Positions 34,414 to 43,423 are shown, numbered from the stretch's first letter. The stretch: DNA of 64,000 nucleotides from Brevibacillus borstelensis (GCF_003710865.1 NZ_RHHO01000023.1:124001-188000); one strand, 5' to 3'. Made by a program: numbers and translations. Notes: a model not told the origin generated them from the sequence alone.

Positions 34414-35511
34414 ATGCGTGTTGTCCTCACGGGTGGAGGCACAGGTGGACATATTTATCCGGCGCTTGCGGTGGCGAAAGAAATTTCTCGCCAACAGCCG
34501 CAGGCTGCCTTTTTGTACATAGGCAGTAAAAAAGGCTTGGAAGCACAGCTCGTTCCACGGACGGACATTCCGTTTCAATCAGTCGAGATCGCTGGTCTGA
34601 AGCGGAAGCTGACTTTCGATAACGTAAAAACACTGTGGAAATTCATCCAGGCTGTCTCTTTATCCAAACGGATGCTGCGCGAGTTCCGGCCTGATGTTGT
34701 CATCGGCACGGGCGGGTATGTGTGCGGCCCGGTTGTCTATGCTGCGGCTCGTCTCGGGATTCCTACGGTGATTCATGAACAAAATGTCGTACCGGGTTTG
34801 ACAAACAAGTTTTTGGCCCGTTATGTCGATCGCGTAGCTGTCTCGTTTGAGGAGTCGCTTTCGTTTTTTCCTGCGGGAAAAACAGTGCTGACCGGCAATC
34901 CTCGGGCCACCGAGGTGATGCATGGAGATCCGCGGGCGGGAAGAGCTTTTCTCGGTGTAGGCGAGGACAAGCGTGTGGTGCTGATTTTTGGCGGAAGCCG
35001 CGGAGCAAGAGCGATCAATGAGGCGACGTTGGCCATTGTACCGCGCATGCAGGAGTTTCCCCGCACCCATTTTGTCTACGTGACAGGTGACGTTCACTAC
35101 GATTCCATTTCGGCTGCATTGAAAGAAAAAGGGGAGCAGCCCCGCAACCTTTCCGTCTATCCGTTCGTCCACAATATGCCGGACTTGCTTGCAGCCGCCC
35201 ACTTGATGGTAGGCCGTGCCGGGGCATCAAGCCTGGCTGAGCTGACAGCGTTGGGCGTGCCCTCCATACTGGTTCCGAGTCCGTACGTTACCAACAACCA
35301 TCAGGAAAAAAATGCGCGCGGACTGGAGAAGCAAGGAGCTTCCATCGTTATTTTGGAAAACGAGCTTAGCGGAGAGAGGCTGTTGGAATCCCTTTCTGCC
35401 ATTTTGGGAAGCGAGGAGCGGTGGGCTGCGATGCAAAAGAGCTCTCGCCAGCTTGGAATGCCTGATGCCGCAACGAAAATCTATCAGGTGCTAGGGGAGC
35501 TTAAAAGGTAG
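34414..35511 (+). CDS. murG: UDP-GlcNAc:lipid I GlcNAc transferase MurG
   Basis: A 365-residue GT-B glycosyltransferase that converts lipid I to lipid II at the cytoplasmic membrane face. MRVVLTGGGTGGHIYPALAVAKEI contains the first glycine loop; GTGGYVCGPVVYAA, IHEQNVVPGLTNKFLAR, FGGSRGARAIN and VGRAGASSLAELTALGVPSILVPSP-x-x-NNHQEKNA complete the pattern. Start 34414 has GGTGAAGGTGA upstream; the open frame reaching back to 34144 overlaps spoVE and is not used. Confidence 0.95.
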   Translation: MRVVLTGGGTGGHIYPALAVAKEISRQQPQAAFLYIGSKKGLEAQLVPRTDIPFQSVEIAGLKRKLTFDNVKTLWKFIQAVSLSKRMLREFRPDVVIGTGGYVCGPVVYAAARLGIPTVIHEQNVVPGLTNKFLARYVDRVAVSFEESLSFFPAGKTVLTGNPRATEVMHGDPRAGRAFLGVGEDKRVVLIFGGSRGARAINEATLAIVPRMQEFPRTHFVYVTGDVHYDSISAALKEKGEQPRNLSVYPFVHNMPDLLAAAHLMVGRAGASSLAELTALGVPSILVPSPYVTNNHQEKNARGLEKQGASIVILENELSGERLLESLSAILGSEERWAAMQKSSRQLGMPDAATKIYQVLGELKR

Positions 35512-35574
35512 AAGGGTCTTTTTTGGGCGACTGTCACGCCAATATGGGCGATCGCATAGTATGGAGCAAACACG

Positions 35575-35609
35575 TGATAAGGCCTAGGTCCGACCTAGCA
35601 TGTGTATCA
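35575..35609 (+). promoter_or_regulatory. Hairpin immediately before the murB ribosome site
   Basis: Perfect CTAGGTC (35584-35590) / GACCTAG (35592-35598) with one base between, and an outer TGATA (35575-35579) / TATCA (35605-35609) pair whose 3' arm touches the AGGAGG of murB. A one-base centre means that in RNA a few inner pairs must open. Confidence 0.5.
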
Positions 35610-35621
35610 GGAGGTTCACAA

Positions 35622-36527
35622 ATGAAGCAGATCATAGATGAATTGAGGCAGGCGGATATTGGAAAAGTGTGGACCGATGAACCTCTCGCCAATCATACCA
35701 CTTGGCGGATTGGGGGTCCTGCTGATTTGTTAATCCAGCCCAAGGATAAGTCAGCGTTGTTGACAGCCTTGAAAATCATCCATCGTCATGATATTCCTTG
35801 GAGTGTAATCGGGCGCGGCTCCAACCTTCTGGTGAGGGACGGAGGGATACGCGGAGCCGTGCTCAAGGTGGCTGAGGGCTTGAGTCACTGCGAATTCAGG
35901 GGCGAAGAGGTGTGTGTGGGTGCCGGATATTCCATGATCCGCCTGGCGGTGGAGGCAGGCAAAAAGGGATTAACAGGTATGGAGTTTGCGGGAGGCATTC
36001 CTGGTACAGTAGGCGGGGCCGTCTACATGAATGCGGGGGCGCACGGATCGGATTTGTCACGTATTATCAAAGAAGCCGAAATCCTCTTTGATGATGGTGA
36101 AGTCAAAGTGTTGAACAACGAAGAACTGAGCTTCAGCTATCGGACGTCCCTTTTGCAAAAGCGCAAGGGAGTTGTTTTGGAAGCCCGCTTTGGGCTGCGC
36201 CAGGGCGACCGCCGAGAAATAGCTGCTACACTGGCAGCCAACAAGGAGCGGCGCCGCATCACGCAGCCGTTGCAAATGCCTTGTGCCGGAAGTGTTTTTC
36301 GCAATCCGCCTGGAGACCACGCCGGCCGTCTGATCGAGGCTGCAGGCCTGAAAGGATTTCATTACGGGGGAGCTCAGGTTTCCGAGATTCACGCCAATTT
36401 TATCGTCAATCGGGGAGGCGCTACGGCTACCGACGTCCTCACCTTGATTACGCACATCCGCTGCACGATCAAAGAAAAGTTTGGCGTTGATTTGCATCCG
36501 GAGGTGTTGGTGGTGGGCGAGGGGTAA
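35622..36527 (+). CDS. murB: UDP-N-acetylenolpyruvoylglucosamine reductase MurB
   Basis: A 301-residue FAD enzyme that reduces UDP-GlcNAc-enolpyruvate to UDP-MurNAc. NHTTWRIGGPADLLIQP, VIGRGSNLLVRDGGIRG and GMEFAGGIPGTVGGAVYMNAGAHG are the FAD-binding segments; CAGSVFRNPPGDHAGRLIEAAGLKG holds the catalytic Ser, and VSEIHANFIVN the Glu. It lacks the Tyr-containing insert of the E. coli type, so it belongs to the shorter type II class. ATG at 35622 follows CAGGAGG. It lies 15 bases upstream of murA. Confidence 0.94.
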   Translation: MKQIIDELRQADIGKVWTDEPLANHTTWRIGGPADLLIQPKDKSALLTALKIIHRHDIPWSVIGRGSNLLVRDGGIRGAVLKVAEGLSHCEFRGEEVCVGAGYSMIRLAVEAGKKGLTGMEFAGGIPGTVGGAVYMNAGAHGSDLSRIIKEAEILFDDGEVKVLNNEELSFSYRTSLLQKRKGVVLEARFGLRQGDRREIAATLAANKERRRITQPLQMPCAGSVFRNPPGDHAGRLIEAAGLKGFHYGGAQVSEIHANFIVNRGGATATDVLTLITHIRCTIKEKFGVDLHPEVLVVGEG

Positions 36528-36542
36528 CACGGAGGTGAAAGT

Positions 36543-37799
36543 TTGGATACTTTTGCGATCGAAGGCGGAAGACCTCTGTCTGGTTCGCTTCGGGTCCAAG
36601 GAGCCAAGAATGCTGCCCTTCCCATCCTCGCCGCGTCGATTCTCGCGGAAGGGCAATTTTATATCTATGATGTTCCCCACCTCAAAGACATCGAGGTGAT
36701 GCTGAAAATCTTAACTGCACTGGGAGCCAGGACAAAGCATGCGGACGGAAGTGTCGATCTGGATACGACCTCAGTTTCCGTGTCGCATGTCCCTGATGAT
36801 CTGATGGGTCAAATGCGTTCTTCGATCTTTTTGGCCGGACCGCTTCTCGCACGTTTGGGCGAGGTGACCATCTCCCGGCCAGGCGGCTGTTTGATTGGAG
36901 AGCGGCGGATCGACTTGCATCTGGCCGGCTTGACAGCGCTGGGAGCAAAAATCGAGGAAGCAGAGGGCTATATTACGTTTCGGGCAGATCAATTGTATGG
37001 TACTAACATCTTTCTCTCTTTCCCGAGTGTGGGGGCAACAGAAAACATCATGATGGCTGCTGTATTGGCCAAGGGAACGACACGTATCTGCAATGCCGCC
37101 AGGGAACCGGAAATTGTCGATTTGCAAAACTTCCTGAACGCCATGGGTGCACGCATCTGCGGCGCCGGAACGGATGCGATCGAGATCAACGGCGTTACCA
37201 GGCTGCGTCCAGTCAGCTATCGGATCATCCCCGATCGGATCGTAGCGGGCACTCATCTCCTGGCGGTCGGAGTGTCAAAGGGACACATTGAACTGACCAA
37301 TATCATCCCCGAGCATCTCACCGCATTAATTGAGGTCGCCCGTAGCTGTGGTGTTGAAATCAAGACCTACCATGATATAATGGAAGTCAAGAGCACAGGC
37401 AACCCGCTTGCCTACGAACGGATAATTACCTCCCCGTTCCCCGGTTTTCCGACCGATTTGCAAGCGCAGTTGATGGTGTTCTTGGCACAGGCAACAGGAA
37501 CAAGTGTGATCAAGGAGACGATTTTTGAAGGAAGATTCAAACATGTGAACGAATTGGCGCGAATGGGCGCCTCCATTTACGTCGACCTGGGTTCCGCGAT
37601 TATCCGCGGCGGAAACAAACTGTCAGGTACGAGTGTTGAGGCAAGTGACCTGCGGGCAGGTGCCGCACTTGTTCTGGCGGGATTGGCGGCGGAAGGCACG
37701 ACCACGGTATCGCAGATTCATCATATCGACCGTGGTTACGAACGGCTGGAGCTGCAGCTGCAGCAGCTGGGTGCCCGCATTTCCCGCGTGTCGATATAG
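36543..37799 (+). CDS. murA: UDP-N-acetylglucosamine 1-carboxyvinyltransferase MurA
   Basis: A 418-residue EPSP-synthase-fold enzyme starting at TTG 36543 after GGAGGTGAAAG. LRVQGAKNAALPILAASILAEG near the N-terminus has the conserved K-N; SRPGGCLIGERRIDLHL carries the PEP-binding Cys116, the residue alkylated by fosfomycin. GATENIMMAAVLAKGTT, TDLQAQLMVFLAQATG and the C-terminal ASDLRAGAALVLAGL follow. It performs the first committed step of peptidoglycan synthesis. In B. subtilis murAA is outside the dcw cluster; here it sits between murB and divIB. A 9-bp hairpin follows at 37814-37834. Confidence 0.94.
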   Translation: MDTFAIEGGRPLSGSLRVQGAKNAALPILAASILAEGQFYIYDVPHLKDIEVMLKILTALGARTKHADGSVDLDTTSVSVSHVPDDLMGQMRSSIFLAGPLLARLGEVTISRPGGCLIGERRIDLHLAGLTALGAKIEEAEGYITFRADQLYGTNIFLSFPSVGATENIMMAAVLAKGTTRICNAAREPEIVDLQNFLNAMGARICGAGTDAIEINGVTRLRPVSYRIIPDRIVAGTHLLAVGVSKGHIELTNIIPEHLTALIEVARSCGVEIKTYHDIMEVKSTGNPLAYERIITSPFPGFPTDLQAQLMVFLAQATGTSVIKETIFEGRFKHVNELARMGASIYVDLGSAIIRGGNKLSGTSVEASDLRAGAALVLAGLAAEGTTTVSQIHHIDRGYERLELQLQQLGARISRVSI

Positions 37800-37813
37800 A
37801 CAAGAAGAAAGTG

Positions 37814-37834
37814 AGCGGCATATGCTATGCCGCT
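37814..37834 (+). other. Hairpin after murA (weak terminator)
   Basis: Perfect stem AGCGGCATA / TATGCCGCT with a three-base loop. The tail TTCCCTGTTTTG is a poor T tract, so termination would be partial. The rest of the 182-bp gap before divIB shows no gene. Confidence 0.5.
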
Positions 37835-37981
37835 TTCCCTGTTTTGTATGGTGGCAGTTATTTATAGGATTGCCATTATTTGTGAGGTGATTTGCCGGAA
37901 AGCAGGTCTCCTTGGATACGGAACAATCGTGTATCAGTGCTCGGCGCGTGACACGCTAGCGTAGTGAGGAAGGGTTGAGTC

Positions 37982-38755
37982 ATGGCGGTAATCGAAGAAC
38001 GCATTCCGCACGTTAAAGAGCAGCGTCCGCGGCGCAAAGGAAATCGCAAGCTGGTTGTTTTGCTCGTCCTGTTTTTTTTGATCGTATTGATCGTCTTGTT
38101 CATCCGCTCGCCGTACAGCAAGGTTCAGGAAATTCAGGTGTATGGAAACGACATGTACTCGAGCGAGGAGATCATCGCTCATTCCGGTTTGACACTTGGC
38201 ATGCAGTTTTTGAATGTGTGGGAAAGCCAGGTGCAAAAAGCGAGCAAGCCTTTGGAAGGGGTGAAAACCATCTCTGTGGAACGATCCTTTCCCGGCGTAA
38301 TTCGCTTGCATGTAACCGAATTCAAACGTGTGGCGTTTTGGAATGGACAGGATGGCAGCAGGGCTCCGCTCCTGGAGAACGGGAAAGTGCTCAGACAGGT
38401 GGATTTTTCCAAACGGATGGTGGACAGGCCGCTAATCAGTTCATGGCCAAATCCCGAAATGCTTCCGGACTTGGCAAAAGCGCTGGCGAAGCTGTCCCCT
38501 GCAGTATTGGGGGAGATTTCCGATATCGCCCTGACGCCGACGATTTATGACAATCAGCGGGTCACTCTGTTCATGAGGGACGGAAACGAGGTCAGGAGTG
38601 TCGTGTACAAGCTGGATACTATGCTGAACTGGTATCCGACAATCGTGCAGGAGCTGCCAAAAGGGGTAAAAGGGGTTCTTTCGCTGTTTGAGCAGCCATG
38701 GTTCGTACCGTATTCGAATCCTGGGGCGCCCATTCAGCTTCCTGCCGGTGGGTAA
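37982..38755 (+). CDS. divIB: Cell division protein DivIB (FtsQ family)
   Basis: A 257-residue bitopic protein: basic cytoplasmic tail, membrane helix at about residues 23-42 (KLVVLLVLFFLIVLIVLFI), a POTRA domain (VQEIQVYGNDMYSSEEIIAHSGLTLGMQFLNVW) and an FtsQ beta domain (ISVERSFPGVIRLHVTEFKRVAFW). It stabilises FtsL and DivIC in the divisome and in B. subtilis is needed for sporulation septation. GAGGAAGGG lies before the ATG. Its place before the DUF881 pair is as in Bacillus. Confidence 0.9.
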   Translation: MAVIEERIPHVKEQRPRRKGNRKLVVLLVLFFLIVLIVLFIRSPYSKVQEIQVYGNDMYSSEEIIAHSGLTLGMQFLNVWESQVQKASKPLEGVKTISVERSFPGVIRLHVTEFKRVAFWNGQDGSRAPLLENGKVLRQVDFSKRMVDRPLISSWPNPEMLPDLAKALAKLSPAVLGEISDIALTPTIYDNQRVTLFMRDGNEVRSVVYKLDTMLNWYPTIVQELPKGVKGVLSLFEQPWFVPYSNPGAPIQLPAGG

Positions 38756-38799
38756 TAGCCCCAATCGTTTTAAGTATGGGTAAAAGGGGTAGCTGCAAA

Positions 38800-39510
38800 A
38801 TGGGTCGTCGTCATAAATTTAACTTGTACCTCACTCTCGTCACTTTTTGTACGGGTTTTCTTGTGGCAACTTCGGTCGAGACGACCAAGCTGTTGCAACG
38901 GGAACGCTTGAACGACCAGCAATTTCAGCAAGAGACGCAATTAACCGAGCGTATTCTGGCTGAAAAGGAGCAAAACCGGCACCTGGAGAACCAACTGCTC
39001 GATTTGCAGCGGCAGGTCGGAAAGATCGAGGAGGCGATGGCGCAGCGAAAATCGGAAGGCGCGAGCATACTCAGTCAGCTCGAGGCAGCGAGGATGATGG
39101 CCGGGGTTGTACCCGTAGAAGGACCAGGGCTCGTTGTAACCATGCAGGACAGTCAAAATGCCGGAAGCAGCATGGACGTCGCGAATTACATCGTTCATGA
39201 ACAGGACGTACGGCTGGTTGTAAACGAGCTGCGTGCCGCCGGTGCTGAGGCGATCAGCATCAACGGACAACGGCTGGTCAGCAATTCGGCCATTCGCTGC
39301 GTAGGTCCGACCATTATTGTAAACGGGATCAAGTCGGCGGCGCCTTTCGTCATCTCCGCGATCGGAGAGCCAAATACGCTGGAGGCAGCCTTGAATCTCC
39401 CGGGCGGCGTAATCCAAACGCTGCAAGACTTTGTACAGATTGATGTTTCAAAAAAAGAAAAAATCAAACTGCCAGCTTATGTAGGTGACGCCAAGACCAA
39501 ACATTCCTAG
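38800..39510 (+). CDS. ylxW: DUF881 protein, YlxW-like
   Basis: A 236-residue bitopic protein: membrane helix near residues 7-25 (FNLYLTLVTFCTGFLVATSV), an extracytoplasmic coiled coil (QQETQLTERILAEKEQNRHLENQLLDLQRQVGKIEEAM), then the DUF881 domain (MAGVVPVEGPGLVVTMQDS, DVRLVVNELRAAGAEAISINGQRLVSNSAIRCVGPTIIVN). Function unknown; always near divIB and ftsA. Start 38800 has AAAGGGG upstream. It is about 40% similar by eye to the protein encoded next, pointing to an old tandem duplication. Confidence 0.85.
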   Translation: MGRRHKFNLYLTLVTFCTGFLVATSVETTKLLQRERLNDQQFQQETQLTERILAEKEQNRHLENQLLDLQRQVGKIEEAMAQRKSEGASILSQLEAARMMAGVVPVEGPGLVVTMQDSQNAGSSMDVANYIVHEQDVRLVVNELRAAGAEAISINGQRLVSNSAIRCVGPTIIVNGIKSAAPFVISAIGEPNTLEAALNLPGGVIQTLQDFVQIDVSKKEKIKLPAYVGDAKTKHS

Positions 39511-39528
39511 GTGAAGGAAGCGTTTCTC

Positions 39529-40278
39529 ATGTTGCAAAAAAGCCGTAAAATCACATTTATTCTTGCCATTATTAGTGCTATCATAGGGGTTATGTTGACC
39601 GTACAGCTCAGAAGCAGCCTTCATCCGGCACATAAGGAATCACGCAGTATAGCGGAATTGCGGACGTCGCTTCAGAAAGAGCTGGAGAAGCACAAAAATC
39701 TTCTGGCTGACATCTCCAAATACAATCAGCTTTACTATCAGTATGAGACCGCCCTCAATGAGGATGAGAGCCTTTCTGTCATGAAAGAAGAGCTGGCGAG
39801 AAACCGGAAAATGGCGGGAATGGTCAGCGTGGAAGGCGAGGGGATCATACTTCGGGTCGTTGATGCCCAGGTGAATCCTGCGGAAGCGGGCCTCGACGGA
39901 GGGATGACCGAGCCGGTAATCGGAGGCTATACGATTGACGATGAAGACCTCAGATGGCTCGTCAATATTCTCTTTGCCAACGGTTCTCAGGCAGTGTCCA
40001 TCAATGGGCATCGAATGGTGGCAACGACACCGATCCGTTATGTCGGCAATGCGATTCAGATTGATACCAGGACGATTCAACCGCCTTACGAACTGAAAGC
40101 GCTCGGGGAGCCGGACGTGCTGCTGTCGGCGCTCAAGCTGGAGGGTGTGGAAGAAAACTTTCGTCTGGCCAACAAGGAGATTATCGCAGAGAAGCGGGAC
40201 AAGCTGATCATACCGGCTAATCGGGAGCAGCGCCCCATCCAATACATGAAACCAGTCAAAGAAAAAGGAGAATCCTGA
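39529..40278 (+). CDS. ylxX: DUF881 protein, YlxX-like
   Basis: A 249-residue paralogue of the preceding protein: membrane helix (ITFILAIISAIIGVMLTVQL), coiled coil (IAELRTSLQKELEKHKNLLADISKYNQLYYQYE), DUF881 domain (MAGMVSVEGEGIILRVVDA, DLRWLVNILFANGSQAVSINGHRMVATTPIRYVGNAIQID). ATG 39529 has AGGTGAAGGAAG upstream, which overlaps the ylxW stop; the GTG at 39511 has no site. Function unknown, possibly divisome-associated. The sbp gene follows after one base. Confidence 0.83.
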   Translation: MLQKSRKITFILAIISAIIGVMLTVQLRSSLHPAHKESRSIAELRTSLQKELEKHKNLLADISKYNQLYYQYETALNEDESLSVMKEELARNRKMAGMVSVEGEGIILRVVDAQVNPAEAGLDGGMTEPVIGGYTIDDEDLRWLVNILFANGSQAVSINGHRMVATTPIRYVGNAIQIDTRTIQPPYELKALGEPDVLLSALKLEGVEENFRLANKEIIAEKRDKLIIPANREQRPIQYMKPVKEKGES

Positions 40279-40279
40279 C

Positions 40280-40627
40280 ATGTGGCTCCCGCTTATCGGA
40301 CTCATCGTTGGCATCGCTGTCGGATTTATGCTGGATTGGCGCGTGCCTCAAGAATACAGCAGCTATTTGTCTATCGCCCTTCTGGCTGGTCTGGACACGA
40401 TTTTCGGGGGAATCCGTTCCTATCTGGAACGCACGTTTAATGTTCGCGTTTTTATGTCCGGTTTTTTCTTCAATACGCTGTTTGCGGCCGGACTGGCATT
40501 TATCGGAGGCTTTCTCGGCATCGACCTCTACCTTGCCGCGATTGTTGCTTTCGGCGTGCGTTTGTTTAACAATTTGGCGGTGATTCGTCGGATAGTCCTA
40601 TCCCGTTGGATTAACCAGCAGGAATAG
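40280..40627 (+). CDS. sbp: Small basic protein Sbp (DUF1290)
   Basis: A 115-residue membrane protein with about three helices: MWLPLIGLIVGIAVGFMLDWRVPQEYSSYLSIALLAGLDTIFGGIRSYLE is the family hallmark, then FMSGFFFNTLFAAGLAFIGGFLGIDLYLAAIVAFGVRLFNNLAVIRR. The family is conserved upstream of ftsA in Bacillales and relatives; the role is unknown. AAAAGGAG lies before the ATG, one base after the ylxX stop, so the ylxW-ylxX-sbp trio is one operon. Confidence 0.88.
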   Translation: MWLPLIGLIVGIAVGFMLDWRVPQEYSSYLSIALLAGLDTIFGGIRSYLERTFNVRVFMSGFFFNTLFAAGLAFIGGFLGIDLYLAAIVAFGVRLFNNLAVIRRIVLSRWINQQE

Positions 40628-40683
40628 AGAATCACTCGAAATTGGGAAGAAGGTCATATTTTTACAAAAATTCATGATCAAAA

Positions 40684-40710
40684 AAAGGGAATGGTAGTCC
40701 TGTGTTGAAT
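40684..40710 (+). promoter_or_regulatory. Putative sigma-H promoter of ftsA-ftsZ
   Basis: AAAGGGAAT (40684-40692) matches eight of nine positions of the sigma-H -35 (RnAGGAwWW); 11 bases later GTTGAAT (40704-40710) matches RnnGAAT fully. B. subtilis ftsAZ also has a sigma-H promoter, active at sporulation onset. Confidence 0.7.
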
Positions 40711-40772
40711 AAATTACGCAGATGTATTCACATTATGACGACAAAAGACGTAGCAAGGGAGGTGTCACAGAT

Positions 40773-42029
40773 TTGGTAAGCAATGAACTCATCGTCAGCC
40801 TAGATATTGGAACTTCCAAAGTTCGCGTCATGATCGGCGAAGTAAACAACGGTTCCATCAACATCATCGGAGTCGGACAGGCACACTCGGAGGGTATCAA
40901 GAAGGGTGTGATCGTCGACATCGACCAAACTGTGCATGCCATCCGGGAAGCTGTTGACCATGCTGAACGCATGGTTGGGGTATCGATTGATGAAGTATAC
41001 GTCGGTATCACAGGAAACCACATTGAGCTGCATGAAACCCAAGGGGTTGTCGCTGTATCCAGCGAAGACCGTGAAATACGAGATGAAGACATCCAGCGAG
41101 TTATTCAGGCAGCAAAAGTTGTTGCCATACCGCCTGACCGGGAGATCATTGAAGTCGTTCCGAAAGAGTATATCGTCGACGGGCAGGGCAGCATAAAGGA
41201 CCCGAGAGGGATGATTGGTGTCCGTCTGGAAATGGAAGGCACGATCGTCACAGGCTCGAAAACTGTCGTACATAATATCGTTCGTTGCACGGAACGGACA
41301 AATCTTCGCGTAGCCGGAATTTTTCTGCAACCGCTAGCCTCGAGCACGGTAGCTCTTTCCAAGGATGACAAAAATATGGGGGTCGTTCTGGTTGACATCG
41401 GTGCGGGTTCTACCACCATCGGTGTATTTGAGCAGGGAAAACTGGCAGCAACGACCGTGATTGGCATCGGGGGCGACCATATTACCAACGACATCGCTTT
41501 AGGACTTCGGACCCATACGGATGTAGCTGAACGCGTGAAGACGAAAAATGGTTGCGCTCTGATCGACGAAGCGTCGGAGGATGTAAAATTCAAGGTAACC
41601 CGTATTGGCAGTGATGTGGAAAAACAGTTTACTCAGGTGGATTTAGCCAATATCATTGAACCGCGTGCAGCGGAGATTTTTAACCTCGTGGAAGATGCGG
41701 TCTACAAGCTGGGTTTCCATGATGAGGTTGCCGGCGGATACGTATTGACTGGCGGAACGGTTGCGATGCCAGGCATGCTGGAGTTGGCAAAGGAAGAACT
41801 GGATGCGCCGGTGCGCGTCGCGATTCCTGATTATATCGGGGTTCGAGACCCCGCCTATACAACAGGCGTGGGTTTGATACAGTACGCTCTGCACCAGTTG
41901 GAGCGTCGCAGCGTGCGTACAGCTCCTCCGTCGTTTAAAGGCGGGCCGAAGCCTGCAGCCGTTTCCAAGCCGAAAGAAGGCGGCGGTTTGATGGAAAAAG
42001 TGAAAAACTGGTTCAGCGAGTTTATATAA
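40773..42029 (+). CDS. ftsA: Cell division protein FtsA
   Basis: A 418-residue actin-like ATPase that tethers FtsZ to the membrane. Start is TTG 40773 (VSNELIVSLDIGTSKVRVMIGE) with AAGGGAGGTG upstream. Phosphate motifs are VVLVDIGAGSTTIGVFEQG and VLTGGTVAMPGM; IGGDHITNDIALGL is typical of FtsA. The last 14 residues GGLMEKVKNWFSEFI form the amphipathic membrane-targeting helix. A GCCCGC/GCGGGC hairpin (42086-42113) lies between it and ftsZ but has no T run, so read-through into ftsZ is expected. Confidence 0.95.
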   Translation: MVSNELIVSLDIGTSKVRVMIGEVNNGSINIIGVGQAHSEGIKKGVIVDIDQTVHAIREAVDHAERMVGVSIDEVYVGITGNHIELHETQGVVAVSSEDREIRDEDIQRVIQAAKVVAIPPDREIIEVVPKEYIVDGQGSIKDPRGMIGVRLEMEGTIVTGSKTVVHNIVRCTERTNLRVAGIFLQPLASSTVALSKDDKNMGVVLVDIGAGSTTIGVFEQGKLAATTVIGIGGDHITNDIALGLRTHTDVAERVKTKNGCALIDEASEDVKFKVTRIGSDVEKQFTQVDLANIIEPRAAEIFNLVEDAVYKLGFHDEVAGGYVLTGGTVAMPGMLELAKEELDAPVRVAIPDYIGVRDPAYTTGVGLIQYALHQLERRSVRTAPPSFKGGPKPAAVSKPKEGGGLMEKVKNWFSEFI

Positions 42030-42185
42030 CCGCCTGTAACCTCAAGACTCCGAATACGGTGAATCGGCTGATGTTTACGAACATTGCCCGCGGGGAAGTA
42101 GTCACTTGCGGGCGATGAACCGCACAACCAACCGGCTTCACCACACAGAAGCTTTTCTCATGTTGAATTGGGGAGGACTAGCAAG

Positions 42186-43337
42186 ATGCTGGAATTTGAT
42201 ATGGACATGGAATCCTATGCGCGAATTAAAGTGATTGGTTGCGGCGGTGGCGGTAGCAACGCGGTTAACCGTATGATTGCCGGAGGTTTAAGAGGAGTAG
42301 AATTTATCACTCTGAACACTGACGCGCAAGCTTTGCAACTCTCCAGTGCTGATATCAAGCTGCAGATCGGAGAAAAACTGACTCGAGGACTGGGAGCAGG
42401 GGCAAATCCGGAAATCGGAAAAAAAGCCGCTGAAGAAAGTGCCGATCTGATCGAGCAAGCCCTGCGTGGGGCTGACATGGTATTTGTAACGGCTGGAATG
42501 GGCGGCGGTACCGGTACCGGTGCGGCTCCTGTCGTAGCTGAAATTGCCAAAGAGCTGGGCGCTCTGACAGTCGGGGTCGTAACTCGTCCGTTTTCGTTTG
42601 AAGGACGGAAGCGTTCTACACAAGGCGAGCAAGGGATCGCTGCGTTGAAGGAAAAAGTCGATACGTTGATCGTCATCCCGAATGACCGCCTGTTGGAAAT
42701 CGTGGATAAAAATACACCGATGCTGGAGGCGTTCCGTGAAGCGGACAACATCCTGCGTCAAGGTGTGCAAGGGATATCGGACTTGATTGCTACTCCAGGT
42801 TTGATCAACCTGGACTTTGCTGACGTTAAAACGATCATGACCGAGCGCGGTTCCGCTTTGATGGGGATTGGCGAAGGCAGCGGCGAAAACAGAGCGGCTG
42901 AGGCGGCTCGCCGTGCCATTTCCAGTCCACTGCTGGAATCATCCATCGATGGTGCCCGCGGGGTTCTGATGAACATCACGGGAGGGACAAACCTCAGCTT
43001 GTACGAGGTAAACGAAGCGGCAGACATCGTTTCATCTGCGGCTGATCCGGATGTAAACATGATTTTCGGTGCGGTCATCAACGAGGATTTGAAAAACGAG
43101 ATCGTTGTAACGGTAATCGCTACCGGCTTTGAAGACTACCAGCGGCAAAACACAAGCACTGGACAGCGCCGGGTGCAACAGCCTGTTCAGACAGGCAACC
43201 GCCCGACACCTATCTCCAATACGGGAGCGAGCCGTGCGAAGGAAGAGGAAGAAGAGAAGTCTTTCTTCTCGATGAGCAATTTGGACAATCTGGACATTCC
43301 TGCCTTCCTGCGCAACCGTCGCCGCAACAAAAAGTAA
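42186..43337 (+). CDS. ftsZ: Cell division protein FtsZ
   Basis: A 383-residue tubulin-like GTPase. Start 42186 ([30 protein letters not shown]) with GGGGAGGAC upstream. Tubulin signature [21 protein letters not shown]7 loop [11 protein letters not shown], variable linker at about 318-365 rich in Gln, Arg and Glu, and the C-terminal binding peptide [14 protein letters not shown] that contacts FtsA, SepF and others. It builds the Z ring. A strong terminator ends the transcription unit. Confidence 0.97.
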   Translation: MLEFDMDMESYARIKVIGCGGGGSNAVNRMIAGGLRGVEFITLNTDAQALQLSSADIKLQIGEKLTRGLGAGANPEIGKKAAEESADLIEQALRGADMVFVTAGMGGGTGTGAAPVVAEIAKELGALTVGVVTRPFSFEGRKRSTQGEQGIAALKEKVDTLIVIPNDRLLEIVDKNTPMLEAFREADNILRQGVQGISDLIATPGLINLDFADVKTIMTERGSALMGIGEGSGENRAAEAARRAISSPLLESSIDGARGVLMNITGGTNLSLYEVNEAADIVSSAADPDVNMIFGAVINEDLKNEIVVTVIATGFEDYQRQNTSTGQRRVQQPVQTGNRPTPISNTGASRAKEEEEEKSFFSMSNLDNLDIPAFLRNRRRNKK

Positions 43338-43368
43338 ATTCGCGTTTTGGCAAAAATATGACCATTAG

Positions 43369-43402
43369 AAAAACCTTGTTCCATGACGGAGCAAGGTTTT
43401 TT
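43369..43402. terminator. Intrinsic terminator after ftsZ
   Basis: Stem AAAAACCTTG (43369-43378) / CAAGGTTTTT (43392-43401), flanked by A and T runs, usable from both sides (ftsZ on + and ymaF on -). Confidence 0.9.
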
Positions 43403-43423
43403 GTTTTGCGTGCGTGGCGTTAT

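Noticed and set aside
42086..42113. GCCCGC/GCGGGC hairpin between ftsA and ftsZ as a terminator
   Set aside because: No T tract follows, and ftsA-ftsZ co-transcription is expected.
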